This document shows, piece after piece, positions 52,081-60,510 of a stretch of 64,000 bases of DNA. Below the pieces are notes generated by a model. The model did no database searches. It had not been told where the DNA came from and worked only from the letters and a program-made list of their open reading frames with translations. Numbering within the stretch: position 1 is the stretch's first letter; the number at the start of each line of letters is the position of its first letter. Source of the DNA: Streptomyces cacaoi (lineage in GTDB: Bacteria > Actinomycetota > Actinomycetes > Streptomycetales > Streptomycetaceae); the NCBI RefSeq assembly GCF_006539165.1, contig NZ_BJMM01000029.1, forward strand, positions 31,911-95,910, read 5' to 3'. Position numbers and translations under genes: made by a program.

Positions 52081-52458
52081 GTGACCGAGATTGACGCAAA
52101 GACCGATGCTCTCGTCCCCGCCTGGCTCACCCTTCCCGACGTCGCCGAACGGCTCGGCGTCGAAGTGACCCGGGCACGCCAGCTGGTGAAGGAAGGCCAG
52201 CTGATCGCGGTGCGCCGCACCGGCGAGGACGGAGAGAGCAAGGTGCTCCAGGTGCCCGCCGCCTTCATCGGCGACGGCCGGATCGTGAAGGGCCTGCCCG
52301 GCACCATCACCCTGCTGAGGGACGACGGCTTCAGCGACGAGGAAATGCTGGAGTGGCTCTTCACGGAGGACGACTCGCTGCCCGGCTCCCCGGTGACGGC
52401 CCTGCGGGAGAACCGGGGCACGGAGGTGAAGCGCCGCGCACAGGCGCTCGCCGTCTGA
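52081..52458 (+). CDS. Rv2175c-family DNA-binding protein
   Basis: This 125-residue protein has an N-terminal winged helix-turn-helix (LTLPDVAERLGVEVTRARQLVKEGQLIAVRR) and a C-terminal part (TITLLRDDGFSDEEMLEWLFTEDDSLPGSP) characteristic of the Rv2175c C-terminal domain. In Mycobacterium tuberculosis Rv2175c is phosphorylated by the neighbouring kinase PknL, losing DNA binding. Here a Thr-rich N-terminus (VTEIDAKTDA) is retained and a PASTA kinase lies about 5 kb away. The GTG is preceded 7 bases earlier by a weak CAGTCT. Confidence 0.88.
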   Translation: MTEIDAKTDALVPAWLTLPDVAERLGVEVTRARQLVKEGQLIAVRRTGEDGESKVLQVPAAFIGDGRIVKGLPGTITLLRDDGFSDEEMLEWLFTEDDSLPGSPVTALRENRGTEVKRRAQALAV

Positions 52459-52618
52459 CCGCTCCGCCGGGCGCGTCCCGCCCGGGCCCCGGCTGCCCGC
52501 CGGCCCGGCTCCCGGCACCACGCGTGCCCCGCGCGGGCACGACGGCACGTACATCCACCGGGCGCGCGGCCTCCCGCACCGGGAGCCCGCGCGCCCCCAC
52601 CCCGGGGGGAACACACCC

Positions 52619-53317
52619 ATGTCCGCCGACACCATGCCCGCCTCCGCCGCGCCGACCGCCCGGGAACGCCTCGCGGGCGCGCGGCTGTACCTGTGCACGG
52701 ACGCCCGCCGCGAGCAGGGGGACCTTCCGGAGTTCCTCGACGCGGTGCTGGCCTCGGGCGTCGACATCGTGCAGCTGCGCGAGAAGGGCATGGAGGCGGC
52801 CGAGGAGCTGGAGCATCTGGCCGTCTTCGCCGAGGCGTGCCGCAGGCACGGCGCCCTGCTCGCCGTCAACGACCGCGCCGACGTCGCACACGCCGCCGCC
52901 TCCGATGTGCTCCACCTCGGCCAGGGCGATCTTCCGGTGCCGGCCGCCCGGGCGCTGCTGGGTGATGACGTCCTCATCGGTCGCTCCACCCATTCCCCGG
53001 CGGAGGCGGACGCCGCGCTGGCGGAGCCCGGCGTCGACTACTTCTGCACCGGTCCCTGCTGGCCGACCCCGACCAAGCCGGGCCGTCCCGCGCCGGGCCT
53101 GTCGCTGGTCCGGCACGCCGCGGAGCGCACCGCCGGGCAGCCGGGCGCCCGCCCGTGGTTCGCGATCGGCGGGATCGATGCGGGCACCCTTGACGAGGTG
53201 CTGGAGGCCGGTGCCCGCCGGGTGGTCGTCGTCCGCGCGCTCACCGAGGCGGAGGACCCGGGCGCGGCCGCGGCGGCGCTGGCGCGCCGGCTGCGGGAGG
53301 CCGCGGACGCCGGGTGA
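52619..53317 (+). CDS. thiE: Thiamine-phosphate synthase
   Basis: This 232-residue TIM-barrel enzyme joins HMP-pyrophosphate and thiazole phosphate. Motifs are DIVQLREKGMEAAEELEHLA, LLAVNDRADVAHAAASDVLHLGQGDLPVP, IGRSTHSPAEADAAL, DYFCTGPCWPTPTKPGRPAPGL, FAIGGIDAGTLDEVLEAGARRVVVVRAL. It lies on the opposite strand to thiOSG and has no TPP element in its 160-base upstream gap, so its regulation seems separate. A GGGGGGA run serves as ribosome site. Confidence 0.96.
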   Translation: MSADTMPASAAPTARERLAGARLYLCTDARREQGDLPEFLDAVLASGVDIVQLREKGMEAAEELEHLAVFAEACRRHGALLAVNDRADVAHAAASDVLHLGQGDLPVPAARALLGDDVLIGRSTHSPAEADAALAEPGVDYFCTGPCWPTPTKPGRPAPGLSLVRHAAERTAGQPGARPWFAIGGIDAGTLDEVLEAGARRVVVVRALTEAEDPGAAAAALARRLREAADAG

Positions 53318-53449
53318 GGGGGAGGGGCCGCGAAGGCCGGATCCGGTCGGATCACCATCAAGCGGACACGGAGGGGGTTCCGGAAGACGCCTCTGGCGTC
53401 GTCACTCCCGGTGAGGTAACGCCCGCGCGTTAACACGCAGTGACGAGGC

Positions 53450-53466
53450 TGTCCACCAGGTGGACA
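53450..53466. promoter_or_regulatory. Perfect 17-bp palindrome upstream of metF
   Basis: TGTCCACC and GGTGGACA flank a single central A. It lies 83 bases upstream of the metF start. The symmetry is of the type bound by dimeric repressors. Which regulator binds is not evident. Confidence 0.5.
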
Positions 53467-53537
53467 TCAGCCATCCGGGAATCGGGCAGATCCCCCTTTA
53501 CCACCTCGGTGCCGCACCGCGAAGCAGGCCAGGCCGC

Positions 53538-53543
53538 TAGCCT
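53538..53543 (+). promoter_or_regulatory. -10 box of metF
   Basis: TAGCCT ends 6 bases before the metF ATG, so the transcript would start at or next to the start codon. Confidence 0.5.
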
Positions 53544-53549
53544 TCACAT

Positions 53550-54467
53550 ATGGCCATCGGTATCTCAGCTCCCAGGACAGACCGTCCGCCGGCCGTGCGC
53601 GAGCTGCTCGCGTCCGGGAAGCAGTCTTTCTCCTTCGAGTTCTTCGCGCCGAAGACCGAAAAGGGGGAGCGGACCCTGTGGGACGCACTCCGCCGCATCG
53701 AAGCGGTCTCGCCGACGTTCGTGTCGGTGACCTACGGCGCCGGCGGCTCCTCCCGCGAGGGCACCGTCCGCAACACCGAACGCATCGCCACCGAGACCAC
53801 GCTGACCCCGGTCGCGCACCTCACCGCCGTCAACCACTCGCGCACCGAGCTGCGCAACGTCATCGGCCAGTACGCCGACGCCGGGATCCGCAACGTGCTC
53901 GCCGTGCGCGGTGATCCGCCCGGCGACCCGCTGGGCGAGTGGGTCCCGCATCCGCAGGGGCTGCGCTACGCCTCCGAACTCGTCGAACTGATCAAGGAGT
54001 CGGGCGACTTCTGCGTCGGTGTCGCCGCGTTCCCCGAAATGCACCCCCGGTCCTCCGACTGGGAAACCGACGTCCGGCATTTTGTGAACAAGTGCCGCGC
54101 GGGCGCGGATTACGCCATCACCCAGATGTTCTTCCGCACGGAGGACTATCTGCGGCTGCGGGACAAGGCCGCTGCCGCCGGTTGCGAGACGCCGATCATC
54201 CCGGAGATCATGCCGGTCACCAACGTCGGCCAGATCGAACGGTTCGCGCAGCTCAGCAACGCGACCATTCCGCCCGAACTCATCGACCGGCTCCGGGCGG
54301 TCGAGGACGATCCCAAGGCGGTACGCTCGGTCGGGATCGAGTACGCCACGGAGATGTGCACCAGGCTGATGGCCGAGGGCGTCCCCGGACTGCACTTCAT
54401 TACGCTCAACCACTCCACGGCGACCTTGGAAATCCACCAGAATCTGGGCCTGCATCCCAGGCCCTGA
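53550..54467 (+). CDS. metF: Methylenetetrahydrofolate reductase
   Basis: This 305-residue FAD enzyme makes 5-methyl-tetrahydrofolate for methionine synthesis. It shows FSFEFFAPKTEKGERTLWDAL, FVSVTYGAGGSSREGT, AHLTAVNHSRTELRNV, NVLAVRGDPPGD, VAAFPEMHPRSS, YAITQMFF and IPEIMPVTNVGQIERFAQLS. Length and order are complete. TAGCCT lies 6 bases before the ATG, so the transcript is probably leaderless; there is no ribosome site. Confidence 0.97.
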   Translation: MAIGISAPRTDRPPAVRELLASGKQSFSFEFFAPKTEKGERTLWDALRRIEAVSPTFVSVTYGAGGSSREGTVRNTERIATETTLTPVAHLTAVNHSRTELRNVIGQYADAGIRNVLAVRGDPPGDPLGEWVPHPQGLRYASELVELIKESGDFCVGVAAFPEMHPRSSDWETDVRHFVNKCRAGADYAITQMFFRTEDYLRLRDKAAAAGCETPIIPEIMPVTNVGQIERFAQLSNATIPPELIDRLRAVEDDPKAVRSVGIEYATEMCTRLMAEGVPGLHFITLNHSTATLEIHQNLGLHPRP

Positions 54468-54526
54468 GCCAGAACGGCTGGCCGTGCGGGCAGGGGAGCG
54501 CGCGAGCAGCGGGGAGAGGGGCGTAG

Positions 54527-55609
54527 ATGGGCTGGACGGTCCTCTACATCGCGTTCGGCATCGTGGCGTTGTGGCTGCTGGGCGAGGTCCTGCTACAGCA
54601 CAAGGCCCGGCTGCGCTGGCGACTGCTCGCCTTCGTCGGCTTCCTGGGCGTGGTGGTGGGGGCCGTGCTGCCGTCCGTACCCCTCATCGGGGTCGGTGTC
54701 GCGGCCTTCGCCACCGGCCAGACCTTCGTCACCCTCTCCTTCCGCAGCGGCTTCACCTCCGGCTGGACGCTCGGCGGACGTCCGGGCTCCAGCCGGCGCC
54801 GCCGCGGCTCCGACGCTCCCCGGGACGCGGACCCGTCGCTGGAGGTCTCCGGCCTGGAGGCCCACACGCAGGAGACGAGCCCGGTGCCCGACCCGGTCGA
54901 CGACTACGCCGAGTACGGCTCCCCGTCCGCGCCCCCGCCCCCGTCGGCCGCCGAGGCCACGGCCGTCGCCGGGTACCAGAACTTCGACGGCTACGACGGC
55001 TACGGCAACCACGACACCGCCGCGCCCTACGGGGAGCCCGGCGGCTACGGCTCCTACGACGGGCAGCAGCCCGCCTACGGCACCTACCCGACGCCCGACG
55101 AGACCCAGCCCTTCACCTTCGACGGCGGAGCGCAGCCCACGGCACCGGCCCAGCCGGCCTACTCGGGCTACCAGGAAGGCTGGCCGGGCTACGAGGGCGC
55201 CGGGGGCGGCGTCCCCGGCTACGACCCGCAGGGCCCGCCCGCTCCGCAGCCCGCCTACGGAGCGGCCTACGGCACCGGCGGCTACGACCCCTCCTACGAC
55301 CCCTCGTACGGTGCCTACGACCCGTACGCGGGCGCGGCGGCGGGGAGTTCGGAGTACGCCGCCTACGACTACGGCACCCCCGGCGGCGTCGCGGACCCGG
55401 CGGGCTCCGCGCTCCCGGGGCAGCAGCCCTACACGCCGTACCACCCCGAGGTCCCGGACACCCCGCCCGGCGGCGTCTGGGTGCCCCAGCAGCGCGGCCT
55501 CGGGGAGCAGCAGCCCCCGGGCGCGTACGACTACGGCTGGCCGGAGGGCGATCCGGCGGCCCCGCAGTACGGCCAGGACAACGGCTACGGCGGCCCCCGC
55601 GGCTACTGA
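54527..55609 (+). CDS. DUF456-like membrane protein with Tyr/Gly-rich disordered tail
   Basis: This 360-residue protein has two or three N-terminal TM segments (WTVLYIAFGIVALWLLGEVLL and WRLLAFVGFLGVVVGAVLPSVPLIGVGVAAFA); the second resembles the small DUF456-type fold, with low confidence. From about residue 90 on it is a 270-residue low-complexity tail dominated by Tyr, Gly, Pro and Asp, with motifs such as YDGYG, YGTY, DPSYDPSYGAYDPYAG and PYTPYHPE. The pattern is that of phase-separating prion-like segments. A plausible start is the ATG with GGG-rich upstream sequence. Function unknown. Confidence 0.72.
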   Translation: MGWTVLYIAFGIVALWLLGEVLLQHKARLRWRLLAFVGFLGVVVGAVLPSVPLIGVGVAAFATGQTFVTLSFRSGFTSGWTLGGRPGSSRRRRGSDAPRDADPSLEVSGLEAHTQETSPVPDPVDDYAEYGSPSAPPPPSAAEATAVAGYQNFDGYDGYGNHDTAAPYGEPGGYGSYDGQQPAYGTYPTPDETQPFTFDGGAQPTAPAQPAYSGYQEGWPGYEGAGGGVPGYDPQGPPAPQPAYGAAYGTGGYDPSYDPSYGAYDPYAGAAAGSSEYAAYDYGTPGGVADPAGSALPGQQPYTPYHPEVPDTPPGGVWVPQQRGLGEQQPPGAYDYGWPEGDPAAPQYGQDNGYGGPRGY

Positions 55610-55720
55610 GGCACCGTCACCCCAGGGCCGGTCGTGCGAGAGCCGGCCACGGTGGGCGCCGACCCGTGCCACGGCCGGGCGGGTTCACCCCGGCCGCCCG
55701 CCACCACCGGCGGCCGTCCC

Positions 55721-57190
55721 TCACCGGGAACCGCGCCACTCGGGATCCTGTACGAGCCCCGCGACCATCGCGCCCGTCATGCCCGCAGCCGCCAGCCCGC
55801 CACCCGGATGGGACCAGCCCCCCGCCGCGTACAGACCCGGCAGCGGGGCGGACCCCGCCGGATGGTTCGCCGGGTGCAGGAACGCGCCGCCCGCGCCCGG
55901 CAGCGCCGGCGGCGGCACCCGGCCACCGGGGGCCCCGGTCTCGGCCTCCGTGTCCGCCGGCGTACGCACCTCGCGCCACAGCACCCGCGGCCCCAGACCC
56001 AGCCCGGCCGCGTCCACCGTCGCCAGCAGCTCGTCCGCCAGCCGTTCCGCTTCCGCCTGTGTCCTGAGCGAGCCGACCGGAACCGGAACCGACAGCACGG
56101 CCGTGCCGAAGTCCCCTTCGGGCCGCAGCGCCGGATCGTCGGGCTGGAGCACCGTCACCGGCGCCCGTCCGGCCCCGCCGAGGTCCCGGTGGACGACGGT
56201 CCGGTGCGCGGTGTTGTCGTCCGGCGCACCCCGCAGCGCGAGCAGCACGGTGAGACGGGCCGTGCCCAGCTCACCGCCGGCCACACCGCCGGGCGCGCCG
56301 GCCACCCCGCCCACCACGACGGCGTCCGCCTCCCCGGCGCCGTCCGCGAGGGGCCCGACGCCCGCGGCCCGTCCGTCCCGCTCCCGCACCTCCGTGACCC
56401 GGGTGCCGAAGCGGAACTCCACGTGGCGCTCCCGGCAGCGCTCGTACAGCGCCTGCGCCAGATTCCGCATCCCGCCTCGCACATACCAGGTGCCGAACGT
56501 GTCCTCGATATAGGGCAGGACGATCGCCGAGGCCGGTGCGGTCGCCGGGTCGAGGCCGTGCGCCCAGGCGCAGCTGCCGAGGAGCGCCGCGAGCCGCGGA
56601 TCGCGCAGTTCGCCGTCCGCCAGCGCGGCGAGCGCCGGGGCCCGGCCCGGCCGCAGCGACCGGGGCAGGCGCAGCAGCCCGCGGCGGCGGGGCCGCACGG
56701 GCAGGGCGTCGTCCCGGACGAGGGCGCCGCGCGAGCCGGGTTCGTCCCGCAGCGGCTCCTCCAGCAGCGGGCGCCGGACGGCCTCCCACACCTCGCGGGC
56801 CCGGCCCAGCAGCTCGCTCCAGCGCTCGCCGGCCCCGGCGCCGAGCGCCTCGTCCAGCGCGTCGACGACCTTGCCCCGTGCGGCGTTCGGCAGCGTCACC
56901 GCGCTGCCGTCCGGGAACACATGGCGCGCGGTGACCGGAACCTGGACGAGGCCGACGCGGTCCTCCAGCGCGGCCCGGCCGGTCTTGACGAAGAGATCCC
57001 GCTGGACGGCCGGCAGATGCAGCAGCCCGGGGCCGGTGTCGAAGGAGAACCCGTCGCGGGTGAAGCGCCGCAGGGCACCGCCGTAGGTGTCCGTCCGCTC
57101 GTGCACCACGACCTCGTGACCGGCGACGGCGAGCCGTGCCGCCGCCGCCATACCGCCCATACCTGCGCCGATCACCGCGATGCGTGCCAT
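55721..57190 (-). CDS. CrtI-like FAD-dependent phytoene desaturase/oxidoreductase
   Basis: This 489-residue flavoprotein begins with ARIAVIGAGMGGMAAAARLAVAGHEVVVHERTDTYGG and then FSFDTGPGLLHLP. It has YVRGGMRNLAQALYERC in mid-protein and GLYAAGGWSHPGGGLAAAGMTGAMVAGLV at the C-terminus, the carotenoid-desaturase/retinol-saturase signature. No other carotenoid gene is nearby, so a non-carotenoid substrate is as likely. A poly-Gly/Ala insertion (AGAPGGVAGGELG) sits near residue 300. Nothing decides the start except the FAD motif. Confidence 0.88.
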   Translation of the reverse strand: MARIAVIGAGMGGMAAAARLAVAGHEVVVHERTDTYGGALRRFTRDGFSFDTGPGLLHLPAVQRDLFVKTGRAALEDRVGLVQVPVTARHVFPDGSAVTLPNAARGKVVDALDEALGAGAGERWSELLGRAREVWEAVRRPLLEEPLRDEPGSRGALVRDDALPVRPRRRGLLRLPRSLRPGRAPALAALADGELRDPRLAALLGSCAWAHGLDPATAPASAIVLPYIEDTFGTWYVRGGMRNLAQALYERCRERHVEFRFGTRVTEVRERDGRAAGVGPLADGAGEADAVVVGGVAGAPGGVAGGELGTARLTVLLALRGAPDDNTAHRTVVHRDLGGAGRAPVTVLQPDDPALRPEGDFGTAVLSVPVPVGSLRTQAEAERLADELLATVDAAGLGLGPRVLWREVRTPADTEAETGAPGGRVPPPALPGAGGAFLHPANHPAGSAPLPGLYAAGGWSHPGGGLAAAGMTGAMVAGLVQDPEWRGSR

Positions 57191-57614
57191 GGTCAGCGAC
57201 TCTAGCCGTCCGGGCAGCGGCCCCCCGAACCGCCCGATCCCCGGCTCACCGGGGGGCTGCGCACCTGTGCGCAGGTCTGGGTACAGCTACTCAGACGCGC
57301 GGATGAGTAGCCGCGCGGATAGGTCCCGACCTGCGAGAACGGCAGAGTATGGGGCACGGACGAGGCGCGGTGCCGCACCCGCCGGCACGGGGCGGCGGAA
57401 CGGCGCGGCGCTCTCGTCCGCGAAAAGGGGGCGTCCCGGGAGACCGGGGCACGGGGGAATCGGGGGCACGGGGGAAATCGGGGGATACCGGGGGAACCAC
57501 GGGGGAAACCGGGGGAACCACGGGGGAAACCGGGGGAACCACGGGGGAAGCGCGCAGTGGCGGGAACGGAGCCGGCCGGCGGCTCACGTCGTCGGCCGAT
57601 ACGGCCGGCGGTGG
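57191..57614. other. 424-bp region between the TetR gene and the CrtI-like gene
   Basis: It should hold the promoter of the CrtI-like gene and the end of the TetR transcript (both minus strand). It contains the G-rich tandem repeat at 57453-57550, described separately. I saw no gene in it. Confidence 0.5.
57453..57550. repeat. 10-11 bp G-rich tandem repeat, ten GGGGG runs
   Basis: The plus strand carries ten runs of exactly five G, at 57453-57, 62-66, 70-74, 80-84, 90-94, 57501-05, 511-15, 522-26, 532-36 and 543-47. From 57488 the unit is a perfect 21-bp repeat, CCGGGGGAACCACGGGGGAAA, present three times; before that it degenerates to ten-base half units. Loops of 3-6 bases between G-runs suit G-quadruplex folding. 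Confidence 0.9.
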
Positions 57615-58244
57615 CTACCGGCTCCGTCCCCGCCCCGCGACCCGCCCTTGCAGCAGCAGCGAGAGCGCGCCGTGCACATCGTCCAGGGAGCGCTCCGGTT
57701 GGAACGCCTTCCAGTCCAGCGCCGCCACGAGCACCATGCCGACGAGCGCGGCAGCGGTGAGCGGAACGTCGATGTCCTCGCTCAGCTCCTCTTCGGCGAC
57801 CCCGGCACGCAGCACGTCCTCGACGACGGCGACCGCCTGCTGCCGCACCACCAGCAAGGTGTCGTTCCAGGCGCGGTTGGTCCGCCACAGCTCGGCCACA
57901 TACAGCTGGGTGAAGGCCGGGAAGCGGTCGATGAACAGCAGGCCGGCCCGGATCATCGCGTCCAGCGCGTCGACCCGGCCGCCCCCGCCGCCCGCCGTCT
58001 TCTCCGCCGCCTCGCGCAGATCCGCCGTCAGCTGTTCGACGCCGTAGCGCAGCAGCTCCTCGAACAGCTCCGTCTTGCTGGCGAAGTTGTAGTAGACGGT
58101 GCCCTTGGCCACCCCCGCCCGCTCGGCGATCTCCTCCACCGTGGTGGAGGAGAAGCCCTTCTCTGCGATGAGGGTGACGGCCGCCCGGAAGAGCTTGTCC
58201 CGGGTGGCGGTCCTGCTGCGAGGGGTGGTGCGGGCACTCGTCAT
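57615..58244 (-). CDS. TetR-family regulator of the YhgE/ABC operon
   Basis: This 209-residue regulator has a standard TetR N-terminus (RDKLFRAAVTLIAEKGFSSTTVEEIAERAGVAKGTVYYNFASKTELFEELL) and a C-terminal ligand/dimer domain (RFPAFTQLYVAELWRTNRAWNDTLLVVRQQAV). It is the last gene of a minus-strand operon with the ABC ATPase and YhgE/Pip genes. The perfect palindrome in front of that operon is its probable operator, giving negative autoregulation. The ligand is unknown; regulators in such operons usually respond to amphipathic compounds. Confidence 0.92.
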   Translation of the reverse strand: MTSARTTPRSRTATRDKLFRAAVTLIAEKGFSSTTVEEIAERAGVAKGTVYYNFASKTELFEELLRYGVEQLTADLREAAEKTAGGGGGRVDALDAMIRAGLLFIDRFPAFTQLYVAELWRTNRAWNDTLLVVRQQAVAVVEDVLRAGVAEEELSEDIDVPLTAAALVGMVLVAALDWKAFQPERSLDDVHGALSLLLQGRVAGRGRSR

Positions 58245-58260
58245 GCTGATGATTGTCTCC

Positions 58261-60510
58261 TCACAGCGAGATCTCCGGACGCAGCCGGTCCAGCGTCCAC
58301 ACCTGCTTGCGCCGCGCGGTCAGCGCCGTGAGCGCCAGCGCGCCCACCGTGAACGCCAGCAGGACGAGGCAGGCCCGCCACACCGGCCACAGCTCGCCGC
58401 CGGTGATCAGATGCCGTAGTCCGTCCACGACGTAGCTCATCGGCAGCAGCGGATGCAGCACGTTGAAGAAGCCCGGGCTGGTCTGGATCGGGTAGGTGCC
58501 GCCGGCGGACGTCAGTTGCAGCATCAGCAGTGCCAGCACGAGGATCCGTCCCGCGGGCCCGAAGCGTGCGTTGAGGAACTGCACGATCGAGGTGAAGCAG
58601 AGCGTCACCAGCACCAGGAAGCCGAGGGTGCCGGCGCCCCGTGCCATCTCCAGGCCGAGCCCCCAGTGCAGCACGCTCATCAGCGCACCGACCTGCGCGA
58701 CGCCGATCGCCGCCACCGGGAGCCAGCCCGCCAGCGCGATCCGCCTGCCGGAGGCACCGGCGGCCAGCGCGCGCTTGTTGAGCGGTTGCAGCAGCATGTA
58801 GGCGATCATCGCGCCGACCCAGAGGGACAGCGGGATGAAGTACGGCGCGAAGCCCGTCCCGTAGTTGGGCGCGGCGTGCTCCTTGCCGGAGAGGAGGTCG
58901 ACGGGGTCGGCCATCACGCCGGTGCGCTGGTCGCGTTCCTTCTTGTCGTAGTCCGGTATCTGCTGTGCGCCGTCGTGCAGCCCGGTGGCGAGTTTTCCGG
59001 AGCCGTCGGCGAGCTTGAACAGGCCGCCGTCGAGCGAGCCCGCGCCCTTGCCCAGCTGTCCGATCCCGGTGTCCAGGTCGGCGGCTCCCGAGTGCGCGGT
59101 GCCGAGCCCGGAGTGCAGTGTGCTGGCGCCCTGGGAGACGGCGTGTGCGCCCTTGTTGAGCTCGTTGATCTTCCGTACGGCGGAGTCGACGTCCTCGGTG
59201 AGGTGCGGGGCGCGCTCGGCCAGTGCGTCGGCCTTCGTCCCCAGGAAGGTCAGGTCCCGCTTCAGCGTGCCGAGGTTCTCGCCGTTCTTGACGAACCCGT
59301 GCACCTTGTGGGCGAGCGCCGCGGTGTCCTCGGCGCCGTCGACCACCTTCTTCAGCTGTGGGCACGAAAGCCTGGCGCCGTCCTTGCCGGGGCCGGTGGC
59401 CGAGGCGTGGGCCGCGGTGGCGGTGCCGGGTGCGGACGAGGCGTCGGTCCCGGCGGAGGGCGTCTGCGAGGGCGCCGGGTCCGGTTCGTCCGGCTGCGCA
59501 CCGGAGGGGCTCGGCGCGGGCGTGCCCGGCGAGCCGGTGCCGCCGGTGTGCCCCTTGCTGCAGCCGGCCTCGTACAGCCGCGCGAGGGCGTCGGCGCGCT
59601 CGCGGGTCTCCGTCTCGGCGCGGGCGGCCTCGCCGGGGAGTTCGTCGAGGTTCTTCTTGAGTGTCCTGCTGGTCCGGGCGATGCTGCGGGCGGTCTTGCC
59701 GATCTCGTCCTCGTGGGTGCTCAGGAACGGCCGTACGTCGCCGGCCACGCCGTTCACCGTGTCCGCCAGTTTCTGGGTGCCGCCGGCGACCCGGCTCGCG
59801 CCCTCGGTCAGGGAGCCGGCGCCGGAATGCAGCTCAGCTGTGCCGGACTTCAGCTTCCCGCTGCCGTCCGCGGCGTCCCCGAGCCCGTCCTTGAGTTCGC
59901 CGGCGCCCTTCTTGGCCTTGTCGATGCCGCCGTCGAGCTTGTCGGCGCCCTTCGCCGCCTCGGCCGTTCTGCCGTGCAGCGTGGAGAAGGAGACATAGAT
60001 CCGGTCGTAGAAGCTGCGGGACGCCTTGCTGGAGGCGGCCGCGCGGACCTCGGAGAAGACGCTGCGCGAGATCTGCCCGACGATGTAGTTGTTCGCGTCG
60101 TTGGACCGCACCTTCAGCGCCCCCGTCTCGGGCGAGTCACCGGAGCTGGAGGCGACCTTCTCGCTGAAGTCGGAGGGGATGGTCAGCGACAGGTAGTACC
60201 GCCCGTCCTCGACGCCCTTGCGCGCGTCGGCCGCGCTCGTCTCCCGCCAGTCGAACGTGTCGCTGCCGTGCAGATTGCGGACGAGGGTGTCGCCGACGGC
60301 CGTCTTCTCGCCGTGCACCTCGGCACCCTTGTCGTCGTTCACCAGCGCGACCGGGATCTTGTCGAGCCGGTCGTAGGGGTCCCAGAACGACCACAGATAC
60401 AGCGCGCCGTACAGCAGTGGCAGCAGAAGCATCGCGGCCATGGCCGCGCGGGGCAGCCGCCCCCTGCCGAACCGCTTCAGCTCAAGCGCGGCCAGCCTCG
60501 GCGAGCGCAT
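58261..60510 (-). CDS. YhgE/Pip-domain membrane protein
   Basis: This 749-residue protein has one N-terminal TM (MAAMLLLPLLYGALYLWSF), an extracellular domain opening with DPYDRLDKIPVALVNDDKGAEVHGEKTAVGDTL, long YhgE-type heptad/GxxG repeats (ADKLDGGIDKAKKGAGELKDG), a Pro/Ser/Thr-rich linker (about 335-385), a second repeat set, and a C-terminal membrane domain of about six TM (ABC-2-type permease). Related proteins include the phage infection protein and type VII secretion-associated EsaA/YhgE. The first ATG overlaps the ABC ATPase stop by 29 bases, so the ATPase is the partner. Confidence 0.92.
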   Translation of the reverse strand: MRSPRLAALELKRFGRGRLPRAAMAAMLLLPLLYGALYLWSFWDPYDRLDKIPVALVNDDKGAEVHGEKTAVGDTLVRNLHGSDTFDWRETSAADARKGVEDGRYYLSLTIPSDFSEKVASSSGDSPETGALKVRSNDANNYIVGQISRSVFSEVRAAASSKASRSFYDRIYVSFSTLHGRTAEAAKGADKLDGGIDKAKKGAGELKDGLGDAADGSGKLKSGTAELHSGAGSLTEGASRVAGGTQKLADTVNGVAGDVRPFLSTHEDEIGKTARSIARTSRTLKKNLDELPGEAARAETETRERADALARLYEAGCSKGHTGGTGSPGTPAPSPSGAQPDEPDPAPSQTPSAGTDASSAPGTATAAHASATGPGKDGARLSCPQLKKVVDGAEDTAALAHKVHGFVKNGENLGTLKRDLTFLGTKADALAERAPHLTEDVDSAVRKINELNKGAHAVSQGASTLHSGLGTAHSGAADLDTGIGQLGKGAGSLDGGLFKLADGSGKLATGLHDGAQQIPDYDKKERDQRTGVMADPVDLLSGKEHAAPNYGTGFAPYFIPLSLWVGAMIAYMLLQPLNKRALAAGASGRRIALAGWLPVAAIGVAQVGALMSVLHWGLGLEMARGAGTLGFLVLVTLCFTSIVQFLNARFGPAGRILVLALLMLQLTSAGGTYPIQTSPGFFNVLHPLLPMSYVVDGLRHLITGGELWPVWRACLVLLAFTVGALALTALTARRKQVWTLDRLRPEISL

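Noticed and set aside
55721..57190. Carotenoid gene cluster
   Set aside because: Only one CrtI-like oxidoreductase is present, with no phytoene synthase, GGPP synthase or cyclase nearby.
57453..57550. CRISPR-like array
   Set aside because: The units are contiguous and 10-21 bases long with no spacers, and no cas gene is nearby. It is a G-rich tandem repeat.
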